DNA of 64,000 nt from Forficula auricularia. Lineage: Eukaryota > Arthropoda > Insecta > Dermaptera > Forficulidae. Under the pieces are notes generated by a model. That model had not been told where the DNA came from and made no database searches. It saw nothing but the letters and a program-made list of their open reading frames with translations. Of the stretch, positions 42,590 to 52,569 are shown in pieces. Within the stretch, counting starts at the first letter, position 1. Each line of letters begins with the position of its first letter. The position numbers and the translations under genes are program-made. The stretch lies in NCBI GenBank assembly GCA_024734495.1, contig JALMQS010000225.1, positions 4,967,226 to 5,031,225 of the forward strand, written 5' to 3'.

Positions 42590-43092
42590 GTACTGTTACG
42601 CTTAAGTGATACGTTGAAGGATCTGCGAAAGTTCTTCACCGATTTCTTTGAAATTTTCACACAACATTCCATTCAAATACACGAGTGTTTTTATATATAG
42701 TTTAATAGTTATATTAAATAAATATTACACCTGTGGCATGTAAAAATATTTTTTTCGAGGAAACAACGCCAGCGTCTCTCTGGGGGGGGGGGGGGGGTGG
42801 TAAAAGCAAGCAAACAATATGGCCGATAATAGCTTTTTGGAAATCTTTCAACTGTCAATATTATTTTTGTTTAAGGGAACAATTTTGACAAGTAATATAT
42901 AATTCATTTACTGTTTTAATACCTATTGAATATAGTTTCGATACGTCCAGTGATCTAGGCGTGAAGCATAAGAGTTAGTCACAGCAACGCGTGGTCGGGT
43001 CAGCTATTATCTATATAAATTTTAACTATAAAACAAGACGCTCCCCGCCAGGGCCTAGGTGACGCAGGTCCGAAGGCCCGGGCGTCAGATAG
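42314..43092 (+). mobile_element. Helitron-like element with triplicated 5' end
   Basis: TCTATATAAATAAAA after an A is a typical Helitron-like start. The first unit (ATGTACTGTTACGCT at 42331) recurs at 42456 and 42588, giving three tandem units of 125-132 bp. A terminal hairpin-like GC-rich block (GACGCTCCCCGCCAGGG to GGGCGTC, 43037-43086) lies near the right end, before a T. A 16-G run sits at 42782-42797. Boundaries are approximate. Confidence 0.5.
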
Positions 43093-43889
43093 TATTAAAT
43101 AAAACAAAGTTAGACATTGTGAATTCTATCCTCTCTCATTAAGCATAATAGTCAGCGAATGTCTCTCATTTTTTTAATTATAATTGAATTCAAAATAGAT
43201 CTGATCATATCATACACGAACGAAAGGAAATTCCTAATCAGTTCTATGTGTAGAACGTTTTTTCCCAAAAGATAAAAATAAAAATAAGCAAAAAAAAAAA
43301 GTAAAAATCTATTTCAAATGAACAACTCAATTTACAATAAAAAAGTCATGCTAAAGGGTTGAAATAAAAACCCAATCGGAATATAGATCTGGTTATCTTG
43401 AACCCCATAAACAAATAAATTTACAAACACGGTCATTTATTATTTTAGTTATTAATTAAATTTTAATTACACTTGCATGAAGTTTTAATTTTAGAATGTG
43501 GCGGGATGGGATTTGAAATGAAGGGTGGGGGGTTAAAAAAGTAAAACAAAGAAAAATTTGCTTGGGAGGGGGGATAGAAGAAGCAAGCTTTACATGAATG
43601 TTAAATAAAACGTACATGAGCCGAGAATATCAATGATTTCCGTCTATTTTTTATTCAATTACATTAGTATTATCGATCATTTTTATTTAATTATTTATTT
43701 TAGTTTACAAGATCGTTTGAAATTATATAAATAAATGAATATGTAATTTCGAAAAGGGCATATGCCTGAAAATTGAAAATGTTCGGGAATGAAAAAAAAA
43801 CTAATTATTTTCTAAAGTAGGTAGTGTAAAATTTACAATATTTCTTTTTGAGTTACTTTTTGAGGTCAATTAGCAATAAAAAATATATA
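43093..43889. other. No gene seen
   Basis: A/T-rich, with a purine-rich patch at 43500-43580 (GGGATGGGATTTG, GGAGGGGGG). No repeat or coding sequence recognised. Confidence 0.4.
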
Positions 43890-44194
43890 TTTGACAGTCT
43901 AGTTAATTAGTTATTCATGAATTTAAAAATAAAAAGTTATTTGCAGCCAAAAGAATAGAACAAAAACACTAGTGTAGAATTCCAGCTCTATTTTTTGAAA
44001 TCGCTTTTGTGTTAAATAAATGTTTTTATAATGAGAAAAAATTTATCTCAATATTCTTTTTATTAATTTTCATTCGAAATTAACCTCATTATTAACAATT
44101 TTTTTTATTAAAAAAATTAGTATGCAAAAGTTGTCACTCTGCAGAAATACAAAAGATTTTTTCGAACCAGTTAGATAAGCTGTCTCGAACCTCC
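43890..44194. mobile_element. TTAA MITE, copy 3, left-truncated
   Basis: Matches the right half of 6862-7460 (GCACTAGTGTAGAATTCC-like phrase, TTGTCACTCTGCAGAAATAC) and ends GATAAGCTGTCTCGAAC just before TTAA (44195-44198). The left half is absent. Confidence 0.65.
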
Positions 44195-44397
44195 TTAAAG
44201 GAGACTAAAGGAGGTTTCTTATAGTAGACTCTTTTGAACCGTGAAGAAGGAGGGAAGATCCTATGAAAATGACGTTCTAATAAATAGTTTTATTGGATTA
44301 TTGAATTTTCATTATCCTTGTGCTGCCTTTCTATTATCAATTCACTATCGAGCTCTACAAGTCCTTCATAGAAAATACGTTAATATATTTCGTCAGC

Positions 44398-44818
44398 TTA
44401 GAGTGTAAACCTTCTAACTCCATTTTTTATCATATATGACATATTAATACCGTTAGAAATAAAAAGAGAAGCAGCATCCTCCAAGTAAAATTGCTACTTA
44501 AAATTACGATCGTAAGTTTTTTTTTGGGTTTTTCGGCTCTTCTAGCCATCAGCCAATTTACGATACTGATATTAAATTAAGACTTCTATGCAGGCATCAG
44601 ATTTTTAGCCGGTTTCCTCGAGTCGGATTCGAACCCGGATCCACTTGTTTAGCAGGCTGGTACGCTAACCCCTCGGCTAACCCGAGCCCCACGATCGTAA
44701 GTTGTAGAAAAAAATGTGAAATATAGTTTCTTTCCATAACAACAATATCAAATTTTGTTTGTTTTTTCTCTGCTCTGTAAAATTTGCTTGTTGTGAGTTA
44801 GCAGATTTACACTCTAAG
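44398..44818. mobile_element. TIR element V, copy 1, carrying SINE-1
   Basis: Ends CTTAGAGTGTAAACCTTCT and AGCAGATTTACACTCTAAG are inverted. The interior is collinear with the two halves of copy 2 (51590-51770 and 52995-53063). SINE-1 interrupts it at 44519-44690. Confidence 0.7.
44519..44690 (-). repeat. SINE-1, copy 2, 13-bp target duplication
   Basis: ACGATCGTAAGTT is duplicated (44506-44518 and 44691-44703); the empty site survives in the V copy at 51698. Minus strand: GGCTCGGGTTAGCCGAGG with A box, B box GGGTTCGAATCC, TTGGCTGATGGCTAGAAG, then A run. Head and 3' end match 467-633. Confidence 0.9.
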
Positions 44819-44829
44819 GCGACGATTTA

Positions 44830-45589
44830 TCATTGTAGATAAATGTTCTACACTCTTTCTCAATCTCTAGTACATTATTTTATTTGTTTCAATTACCATC
44901 TCAGTTGAATTTATCCTCACGTCTTTAAGCGCCTCTTTTATTTTGCGCCCAAGGGCCTCTCCTTTCTTGCCACACCCTTGTTATGTCTTACCTTCTTCTT
45001 GCTAGAGGGCAATAATCTTATGATCCTTGTTATTCACAAAATTTACATACTCATTGGCATGCTCTTGGTTTTAACTTGAGAGTTTATTAAATTTAAAAAC
45101 CCATGATCATTACTCGAAACGTGAGGATTCCTCCCCTACACATTCTTTGTACATTCCTAATACTCCCTCCTTTAATATCTCGCATTTGTAGATATTCTCT
45201 CGTTGTATCTTGAAATTTGTCTCTTATTTAGATTGGCGGGGGCGTGAATAATAGGTAGGCGGGTAACGTTCATGTCTCATTGCAGTTACTTGTAATTTTC
45301 CCTTAAATATTCAATATAAAACGCCCACGGTTCTCGGTTGTTCTCTCATCAGGTAGCTTCAACGACTCTTGTTTCACTTGGTTTATTCATGGTTCATTTA
45401 TATATTGATTAAAATCTAAATATTAATTAAACCCGCTTTCTTTTAAGTGATTTGCACTGAAGAGATGAAAACACGTGGCTTAGTTAATATTTTCAAACTT
45501 AACTGTTTTTAATTTGGACCATTTATTAGTAACTAGCTTCAAGGCCCGCCCCTGGACCCCCACGTGGCTGTTTTATTGATGTTTTATAC
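44830..45589. other. Unique DNA; possible core promoter near 45317
   Basis: 45210-45390 is a GC-richer island with TATAAAA at 45317-45323 and TCTCATCAG about 30 bp on, a spacing suited to a TATA/initiator core promoter on the plus strand. The first ATG downstream gives only a few codons, so a spliced product would be needed. 45535-45575 is a short copy of the GC module at 27.48 kb. Confidence 0.25.
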
Positions 45590-45775
45590 ACGTGTAAAGA
45601 ACAGTTTCATATATGAACTCTTGTCAATTAATTGTAATAGATTGATGAAGGGGACAAAGTATATCTCTTTATGAATGAATTTAAAAAAATTATTTTTCCA
45701 GCAGAAGACAATATTTTATTGTCCCCTTCTGCTACTCAATTATTCGGCAAAAAGAACCTTTCAACTTAAATTAAA
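45590..45775. mobile_element. Family A fragment (right half)
   Basis: AGATTGATGAAGGGGA (decayed core, UUGAUGA), CCAGCAGAAGACAATA and CTTCTGCTACTC...TTCGGCAAAAAG match the right arm and inverted box of other family A copies. Confidence 0.5.
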
Positions 45776-46323
45776 ATAAAGTTTTTTTCTTGTAAAAATT
45801 CAATAAATAATGTAAAAATCGTCATTTGGAGAGAATTATCCAATTAAAAAATTAAAAATAATAAACTTTTAAAGTTTATTATTAGATTATAGAAAATTTA
45901 GGTTTAATTAGGCTCAAAATAGGTTTTTAATAATTTCAATAGGCTGAAATTTCCTAGATTTCAAAACAATATAACAATGGGTTTTCAAATGATTTTGTTT
46001 TCTTTACAGAAATCTACGGGCTAATTTAATTTTGGTTTTAATCTTTAAAATATATTTTTAAAGAAATTCCAAAAGCTAATTAATTCCTTTCAGTTAGTTT
46101 AGTTAGTATAGTTTCAATAATCCTTTATAATTAACTTTGAAATAAATAAATAACATTGAAGTGAATGAATGAGCTCGAATACAAAAGCCAAAAGGCTTAG
46201 TTCTTTTGAAATGGCTGAGGGTCTTAAATACAATAGAAAAAAGATGAGGTGAGATTCCCAAGGGTATTTTTAAGAAAAATAATTTTTAAATAACATATTT
46301 TATTTTAAACTAAATATTTTTCA
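45776..46323. other. No gene seen
   Basis: A/T-rich unique DNA without recognisable signals. Confidence 0.4.
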
Positions 46324-46789
46324 TCTATATATATATAATCAAAAGCTTGGGTGAAACTTTTTTATTTTTTTCTACCCTATTAAAGACGGTTTTCAGAATT
46401 TTTTAAAAAAATTTTCACCCAACCCAAAAGAAGTTAGGAATTTTTGAAAAAATAGCTTTTTCAAATAACCATAACTTTATAGTTTATAGTTTTCTTAAAT
46501 CTTTGTTGCAGTATTAAATTCTTCTTCAACGATAATGTGGTTAGAGCTATTGAGAATGAATGACACTCAAAATTCTGACAAACAGGGCCGCCAAAACATG
46601 TTTTTAGTTTGCTAGTTTAGTTCTTTTATTGTTTGGCAAGCTATGTTGGCTAACCTGAATTTTTTTTTAGTTTTTCCTGAATTTTCCAATTTTTCTGGCA
46701 ACTTTTCAAAAAATTAGCCAAATCGGTCCAGGCATTTGAGAGATCAGCGCTTACAAAGAAACAGAAATTCATTTTTATTTTATATAGAT
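46324..46789. mobile_element. Helitron-like or related non-autonomous element
   Basis: Begins TCTATATATATATAATC after A and ends ATTTTATATAGAT. The segment AAATCGGTCCAGGCATTTGA followed by GAGATCA is typical of small insect Helitron-like repeats. No 3' hairpin was identified, hence modest confidence. Confidence 0.35.
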
Positions 46790-46874
46790 GAAGGTGTTGA
46801 AGATTTTATTTTTGTGATTAATTTTATTAAGTTAGTTCTATAGCGACAGTAGTTTCAAAAAGTTAATGCTAGAG

Positions 46875-47527
46875 CAGGGCTGTCCAACCCGTGGCCGCAT
46901 GAGGCCCGACATAAAATTATAAACTTCCTTAAAACATTAAGATTTTTATGTTACTGGAAAACATCTGATACAATTTGACCTGATAATTTTTTTATTTTTT
47001 CTAAAATAAGAAGAAATTGGAAAATGAAAATTGCCCCACAAGTTTTCGAAGAATAAAAGGCAGATTTTCAATTTTAAATGTGAAAAAATATATCAATATT
47101 TCCGAAAAATAATCACACTTTTGGCATATTTTGAACCATTTTTATAGATTTAACGTGGGAACTTTCTGATTGAATATATGGAAATGAAAGAAAAATGTTA
47201 TAATGTCTCTTTATAAAAATTTTATAAAAATATTTAAAAATTATTCTTAGTCTCATATTTCAATTTTTTTTTTTTTTTTTTCAGTAATTAAAACTATTTA
47301 ATGGTAAATGATTTAAAAACAGAATCCTGAAGGAAAACAACTCAAAGATTATTATACTAAGACATTTTTGCTCTTTATCATGGTGGATATCATTATTATA
47401 TATTATTAACTATCTTTTTTGATTAACAAATAATATAAATTGAATTAGTATGTTTTATATAATGCCCGAGACATTTGTTTTTTTCTTCAAATGCGACCCG
47501 AGGAAACCAAAGGGTTGGCCACCCCTG
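46875..47527. mobile_element. hAT element (TGTCCAACC family), 653 bp
   Basis: Flanks TGCTAGAG (46867-46874) and TGCTAGAT (47528-47535) match at 7 of 8. Ends CAGGGCTGTCCAACCCGTGG and GGGTTGGCCACCCCTG are inverted. Most complete member of the family seen also at 4.6, 34-35.8 and 39.8 kb. No transposase frame. Confidence 0.85.
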
Positions 47528-47605
47528 TGCTAGATTTGATATAGTACAGACAATAAGGATTCATAATTCATAAGCTCAAAACTTTTTGTTGTTTATGTAC
47601 CACTA

Positions 47606-47738
47606 TTAGCCAATCCCGTACAACTAACTGCTCGTTTGAAAAATCTGGCAACACTGTCCGAGCTTGTATATATTTTATCATAGAAATGTCAGATAAAGTA
47701 CAGATTTATAAAACAAAAAGTTTTTAATAAGCGATTGA
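47606..47738 (+). repeat. Duplicate of the promoter/first-frame segment at 49248
   Basis: TTAGCCAATCCCGTACAACT through AAGCGATTGAAA is almost identical to 49248-49392, apart from a 14-bp deletion after ATGTCAGATAAAGT that breaks the reading frame. Low divergence implies a recent duplication. Confidence 0.75.
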
Positions 47739-47933
47739 AAACAAGGACTAAAAAGATGATCAAGGGTGCTAAGATAATTGAATAATTCCATTGAGTATAT
47801 ATAATAGACCGCGATATTAATTTTCTGCAAGGTATTGTGAATATATTTTTTGCTTGGAAGTTAAATGAAACGAGTCACTAGTTTTAAATAATAGCTTGTC
47901 GTATTGTGCAAGCGAACTTTTATTTGGGGAAAA

Positions 47934-48327
47934 AAATAAAATTGACTTCAAAAAATTAAATGCAACAAATAAAATAATAATAACTTAAAAATAAAATAAA
48001 ACACACTAAAAGGTATAAAATAATTATCCAATTTAGTTACAACCAAACGACGAAATATTAACATGAAATTACTTTTTGAAGTCGGTGCCAAACATATACA
48101 TTTTATAAATCGAACTCGACGGATCATACCTAGTACCTTTAGCGGGTAATCTCGCTTATATAGTTTGTTTGGCACCGACTTGAAAAAGTAATTTCATGTA
48201 AATATTTCGACGTTTAGTTGTAACTAAATTAGATAATTATTTTATACCTTTTAGTGTATTTTATTTGATTTTTAAGTTATTATTATTTTATTTGTTGCAT
48301 TTAATTTTTTGAAGTCGGCTTTATTTT
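47934..48327. mobile_element. GAAGTCGG foldback element, copy C
   Basis: Hairpin arms match copies A and B, with a small extra TAATAACTTAAAAAT insert in each arm. The central loop (about 48090-48165) has the orientation of copy A. Confidence 0.7.
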
Positions 48328-48329
48328 TA

Positions 48330-48973
48330 CTTTACCATACAGAGTATGGTGGTATACACAGTATTGTAATCGTGCATATTCTTTTTTTCGAAATATCTAA
48401 AAAACGACTGAAACAATTTTGATTAAAAAAATTGAGCAAAACCATGACATTTCGATCTACAAAAAAGCTTTAATAAGTGAACATCGAAAAAATTGTATTT
48501 TTTGAGATAATAATTGTTTTGTCAAAATGTCTGTTAGTCTGTCTGTTAGTTAGTCTGTGCGTTACCAAATTTTTGTGGACGAGCTAGCTCAAAAACTAGT
48601 GTGAATATCGACGATTTCATACGTTTTGGTCCATTGAGATTAAGAGCTGATTAGATTTTGGTGCATATCGACCCAAAATTAAGGGGGGTGGAGGGGGGGG
48701 GTTAAAATTAAAAATCTAGGCCATTTGAGCAAACTCAACCAAATTTTGTATACATAATCAGTGGACCTCCAGAAGTCTAAAAATGCAAAAACGAGCCCAC
48801 AAAATGGGGGGAGGGGGTGATGTAAGGTCAAAAAATGAAAATCTTGGCCATTTACCAAACTCCACCAAATTTTGCATACATAATCAGTGGGATCCCAGAA
48901 GTATAAAAATGCAAAAACTAACCCCCCCTACATGATTATAAATAATTTTAGGGGCCAGGTTGTATGGTAAAAT
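48330..48973 (+). mobile_element. M element, near full length
   Basis: Inverted ends CTTTACCATACA (48330) and TGTATGGTAAAA (48962-48973). The left half has AACGACTGAAACAATTTTGA and a TCTGTTAGTCTG repeat; the right half has G runs and two modules of AACCAAATTTTGTATACAT-like sequence. Collinear with 59590-60305. Non-coding. Confidence 0.75.
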
Positions 48974-49327
48974 CAAGTGGATGGCCACATCAGAACACAT
49001 CAGCTTATTTTATATAAAAATTATTTTTATTTTTCTTTTTAGTGATGTTCTTAATAGTTGACTTAATATAATACCTTGCATGCATCTAATAAGAGAAAGC
49101 GTCAGGCGAATGAATCAGAAAATGATATTAAACCAATTATTTTACATGAATTGATGTATACATTGTATTTGAGCTTCGACTCCGGAGATTACTTCTCCAC
49201 CATCGAGTGTCCTTGATCATCTTTTTAGTCCTTGTTTTTAATAAGAATTAGCCAATCCCGTACAACTAACTGCTCGTTTGAAAAATCTGGCAACACTGTC
49301 CGAGCTTGTATATATTTTATCATAGAA

Positions 49328-49456
49328 ATGTCAGATAAAGTTCATTATAAAGGGAGATTTTTAAAACAAAAAGTTTTTAATAAGCGATTGAAAGCTGTTG
49401 CGGCAATGGCTGAAGCAAAAAAACGTCAAAAAAATGTACTAAAGTGGGTTAAATAA
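49328..49456 (+). CDS. Small basic open frame behind a promoter-like segment
   Basis: An ATG at 49328 opens 42 codons encoding a very basic peptide, MSDKVHYKGRFLKQ, then NKRLKAVAAMAEAKKRQKN. It is preceded by CCAAT (49251) and a CTGGCAACACTG phrase of the kind found in insect promoters. Two readings are possible: a complete microprotein ending at 49456, or a first exon spliced at AAA/GTGGGT (49444). The upstream 130 bp and frame start were recently duplicated at 47606, where a 14-bp deletion disrupts the frame. I do not recognise the protein. Confidence 0.4.
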   Translation: MSDKVHYKGRFLKQKVFNKRLKAVAAMAEAKKRQKNVLKWVK

Positions 49457-49866
49457 ATGCGTTGTTGCCAGCTTGTTTTTAGTGTAAGTTTCATCATAAA
49501 TTTTTCATTATTTATTAAGTATTATCTCAGAAATTGTATTGTAACTATAAATTAAAATTTTCTTTACAAATTATTGGTTATTGTTTAATGTTGGTTGAGT
49601 TATTTATAATAATTGTAAGAAGAGTTTCTTAATTATAATTATAATATATGTATGTAAATTTTCCGGTATCACGTATAGTGTAATGTATAAGAGTCTGAAA
49701 AACTCTATCTTTGGAATTTATTATCTCCGGAACTATTATAGATTTTTCATAAATTTCGTTTTGCACCAATCGATGCAGAAGTATTTAAATATTAATCTGT
49801 CTAAATTTCAAAAATATCCTGAGAAAATGCATTTGCTGATACTACTACCTTAATTCTTAGCGAAAT
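49457..49866. other. No gene seen
   Basis: A/T-rich DNA following the small frame; no polyadenylation or splice evidence I can defend. Confidence 0.35.
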
Positions 49867-50049
49867 GACACATAATTAATTATAATTATTTATTGAACAC
49901 AAATAAATAATACAATAATACATTTTGGTCAACCTAAATTCGGAGTGGGTCCTCATACTTGAGAACGATCCCAAAATAAGTCGATCGAAACGTCATAGTT
50001 TTATTGTATTATTTATTCGTGTTCAATAAATAATTATATGTGTGATTTC
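49867..50049. mobile_element. Foldback element, hammerhead-like family G
   Basis: Arms 49867-49921 and 50003-50049 are inverted (AATAAATAATACAATA and inverse). Between them on the plus strand: CUUGAGAA, stem GAUC/GAUC, GAAACGUC. The first box departs from CUGANGA, so it is only hammerhead-like. Confidence 0.6.
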
Positions 50050-50530
50050 ACTAAGAATTCAAATCTTAATTGGACCATATATAGCAAAAATTTGAATATA
50101 GTTAAAACTTTTTCAAGATTTGTTACGCTCTATAAAATTTTTATAAATTTTATTAAATTGTAAACCAGACATAATTGAAATAATTAAAATAATATCAATT
50201 AATTTTAATATTAATTATTAAAAAATAAATCACGTGTTAAAATTTAATAAACGATGCCAATTAGTTCAGATGTTTACCACTAGTTGGCGTAAAAGTCTAG
50301 ATGAACGATCCCTATACTTGATACTTAAGCACTCTTGAAAACTTTTTAAAAATAATTAATATCTCTTAACCTATCAATTTCACCATATTTATTTATAAAG
50401 ATTTTTGAATCCATAGGTAAAATCTTTAAATTATATAAAGAAATATGCAAGGAAATTTTGTTACATAAGCACCCGTCAACGAAATTCAAGCATCCAGGAG
50501 GCCATCAAGCACAAGTTACAGTCTTCCCAC
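50050..50530. other. No gene seen
   Basis: A/T-rich unique sequence; 50250-50300 and 50460-50530 are slightly more complex but uninformative. Confidence 0.35.
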
Positions 50531-51282
50531 TAGGGCAGTCCTTATTTTTTGGGTATTTTCGAATTTTTATGCTGCCAAAGTCTCATATGGTTCAAAATAA
50601 ATAAAAAAATTTCTCCCAACTTTCAAGCCTATATCTCAATTTTAACCCTACCCAACAGCAATGTAAGTTTCCCCATCTTAAATCACATGGGGTTTTCGGC
50701 ATTGAACTATCAATTTTTTATTCTGGTCAAAGAAATGGTTTAAAAAATTTGAAACTCTATAGACTTTAAATTGAAAGTTTTTATGCCGATCGTTATAAAT
50801 AAATAAAATTTATAATTCCAGCAGAAGACACACTCTTTTATTGTCTCCTTCAATCTATAGACTTTATTCTTATAATTGTAGCTATCCTTCAGAATTTTTA
50901 CAGATTTATATCTATCATAATTTTAGAGTTACAGCTATATAAAATACTGCAATATTTTAGAGTTAGTAAGTTATAGACTCCAAAATTATAATAGCTAAAA
51001 ATCTTTAAAAATTCTGAGGGATAGCTACTATTATAAGAATAAAGTCTACAGAGTTTCAAATTTTTTGAACCATTACTTTGGCTGAAATAAAAAATTAATC
51101 GTTCAATGCCAAAAACCCCATATTATTTAGATGGAAAACTTACATTGCTGTGGGGCACATGTTAAAATTAAGATAAAGACTTAAAAACTTGGGGGATATT
51201 TTTTTTTTATTTATTTCGAACCATAAGAGCCTCTGGCAGCAAGCTTACAAATTCGAAAATACCCAAAATAAGGACCACGCTA
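50531..51282. mobile_element. Large palindromic element P, copy 1
   Basis: Ends TAGGGCAGTCCTTATTTT and AAAATAAGGACCACGCTA are inverted, and the arms stay complementary toward the centre (about 50905), interrupted by an 86-bp family A insertion at 50769-50854. The central part recurs at 52098-52560. No coding sequence; the 50549-50743 frame is part of the arm. Confidence 0.75.
50769..50854. mobile_element. Core-less family A insertion, 12-bp target duplication
   Basis: CTATAGACTTTA is duplicated exactly (50757-50768 and 50855-50866). The 86-bp insert starts AATTGAAAG, has CGTTATAAATAAATAAAATT and GCAGAAGACACACTC, and ends CCTTCAAT. The hammerhead region is deleted. Confidence 0.85.
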
Positions 51283-51589
51283 ATGTACACTGTAGACAAA
51301 AATCTTGTTAGAATTTTATCTGTTTATATTTATTTTGATCAAACAGAGGATACACCTTTTGATTTGTTTTTATATTTGTTATTTTTTTTCCTTTAATCTT
51401 TGCGAGCGTCATTTCTGGTTGCCTACCCTAAGAGACGCAGGCGCTCCCATCAAACGGTCTAAGCGCTCGCTCTATTCTTCCTGAAATCGGACATTAATTC
51501 GATTTTTCTAGTCATATTATACATTTAATAATGTCATAAAATATACTTTAAAAACTTATTTTACACAAAAAACTTTATCTGGCCTCCGA
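51283..51589. other. No gene; small complex patch 51395-51490
   Basis: AGAGACGCAGGCGCTCCCAT and AAGCGCTCGCTC stand out from the A/T background. 51337-51352 (GATCAAACAGAGGATA) is a family A end. Confidence 0.3.
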
Positions 51590-51776
51590 ATGTAGAGTGT
51601 AAACCTGCTAAATCCATTTTTATCATATATGACATATTAATACCGTTCGAAAGAAAAAGAGATGGAGCATCGTCCAAGTAAAACTGCTACTTAAAATTAC
51701 GATCGTGAGTTGTAGAAAAAAACAAATGTGAAAAATAGTTTCTTTCTATAACAACAATATTAATAATCTTTAAAGA

Positions 51777-52096
51777 ATTTGGTGTCGGTTCTAGTTGAAA
51801 CATTTTAATAGATAATAAGTAAAAATATATTTTTCTACGTGGGTTTCACAAATAAAACAAATATATGTTTTGAGTTTTTATCTCGATATATATTTCGGGT
51901 TATGAGCCCATCATCAGGAGTTACAAAAGAAAACTAAATATAAAATTGGAAACATATGTGTAAGTGAAGTTCATTTGGGAAGAAAGTACATGGTGGGGGG
52001 ATAGAATGCGGTATTGAGTATTGTATTTATAGACAAATGAACAAAGGGGGTTTAACTAGGGCTTAGAATTATACCTGGACTTAGAAATAAAGCTCT
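51777..52096. mobile_element. Foldback element, hammerhead family B, left arm only
   Basis: Tail AAAGAATTTGGTGTCGGTTC, arm GGGTTTCACAAATAAAACAA, and a hammerhead-like motif. The inverted partner arm is missing, apparently replaced by P copy 2. Confidence 0.65.
51877..51926 (-). ncRNA. Hammerhead-ribozyme-like motif, family B, intact core
   Basis: Minus strand: CUGAUGA (51911-51917), extra U, helix II GGG/CCC with loop CUCAUAA, GAAAU (51892-51896), loop AUAU, AUC, then GAG. Helix I CUC/GAG. All conserved boxes are present. Confidence 0.7.
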
Positions 52097-52097
52097 A

Positions 52098-52560
52098 ATG
52101 GTTTAAAAAATTTGAAACTCTATAGACTTTAAATTGAAAGTTTTAATGCCGATCGTTATAAATAAATAAAATTTATAATTCCAGCTGAAGACACACTCTT
52201 TTATTGTCTCCTTCAATCTATAGACTTTATCCTTATAATTGTAGCTACCCTTCAGAATTTTTACAGATTTATATCTATCATAATTTTAGAGTTACAGCTA
52301 TATAAAATACTGCAATATCTTAGAGTTAGTAAGTTATAGACTCCAAAATTATAATAGCTAAAAATCTTTAAAAATTCTGAGGAATAGCTACTATTATAAG
52401 AATAAAGTCTACAGAGTTTCACATTTTTTGAACCATTACTTTGGCTGAAATAAAAAATTAATCGTTCAATGCCAAAAAGATGGGAAACTTACATTGCTGT
52501 GGGGCACAGGTTAAAATTGAGATAAAGACTTAAAAACCTGGGGGATATAAATAAAAACTC
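52098..52560. repeat. Element P, copy 2 (central part)
   Basis: Collinear with 50738-51200, including the same 86-bp family A insertion (52132-52217, duplication CTATAGACTTTA at 52120 and 52218). The insertion therefore predates the copying. A few small indels separate the two. Confidence 0.8.
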
Positions 52561-52569
52561 AATCTATTA

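Larger units (their letters stand above)
47742..49234. mobile_element. Composite TIR element between duplicated segments
   Basis: Perfect 24-bp terminal inverted repeats: CAAGGACTAAAAAGATGATC plus AAGG at 47742-47765 and the inverse at 49211-49234. It carries GAAGTCGG foldback copy C and an M element. The same segment lies on both sides of it, in direct orientation. Superfamily unknown; no transposase frame. Confidence 0.6.

Noticed and set aside
42482..42700. 72-codon frame with internal repetition
   Set aside because: It is the triplicated Helitron-like 5' unit read through, not a protein.
50549..50743. 64-codon frame
   Set aside because: Lies within the left arm of palindromic element P.
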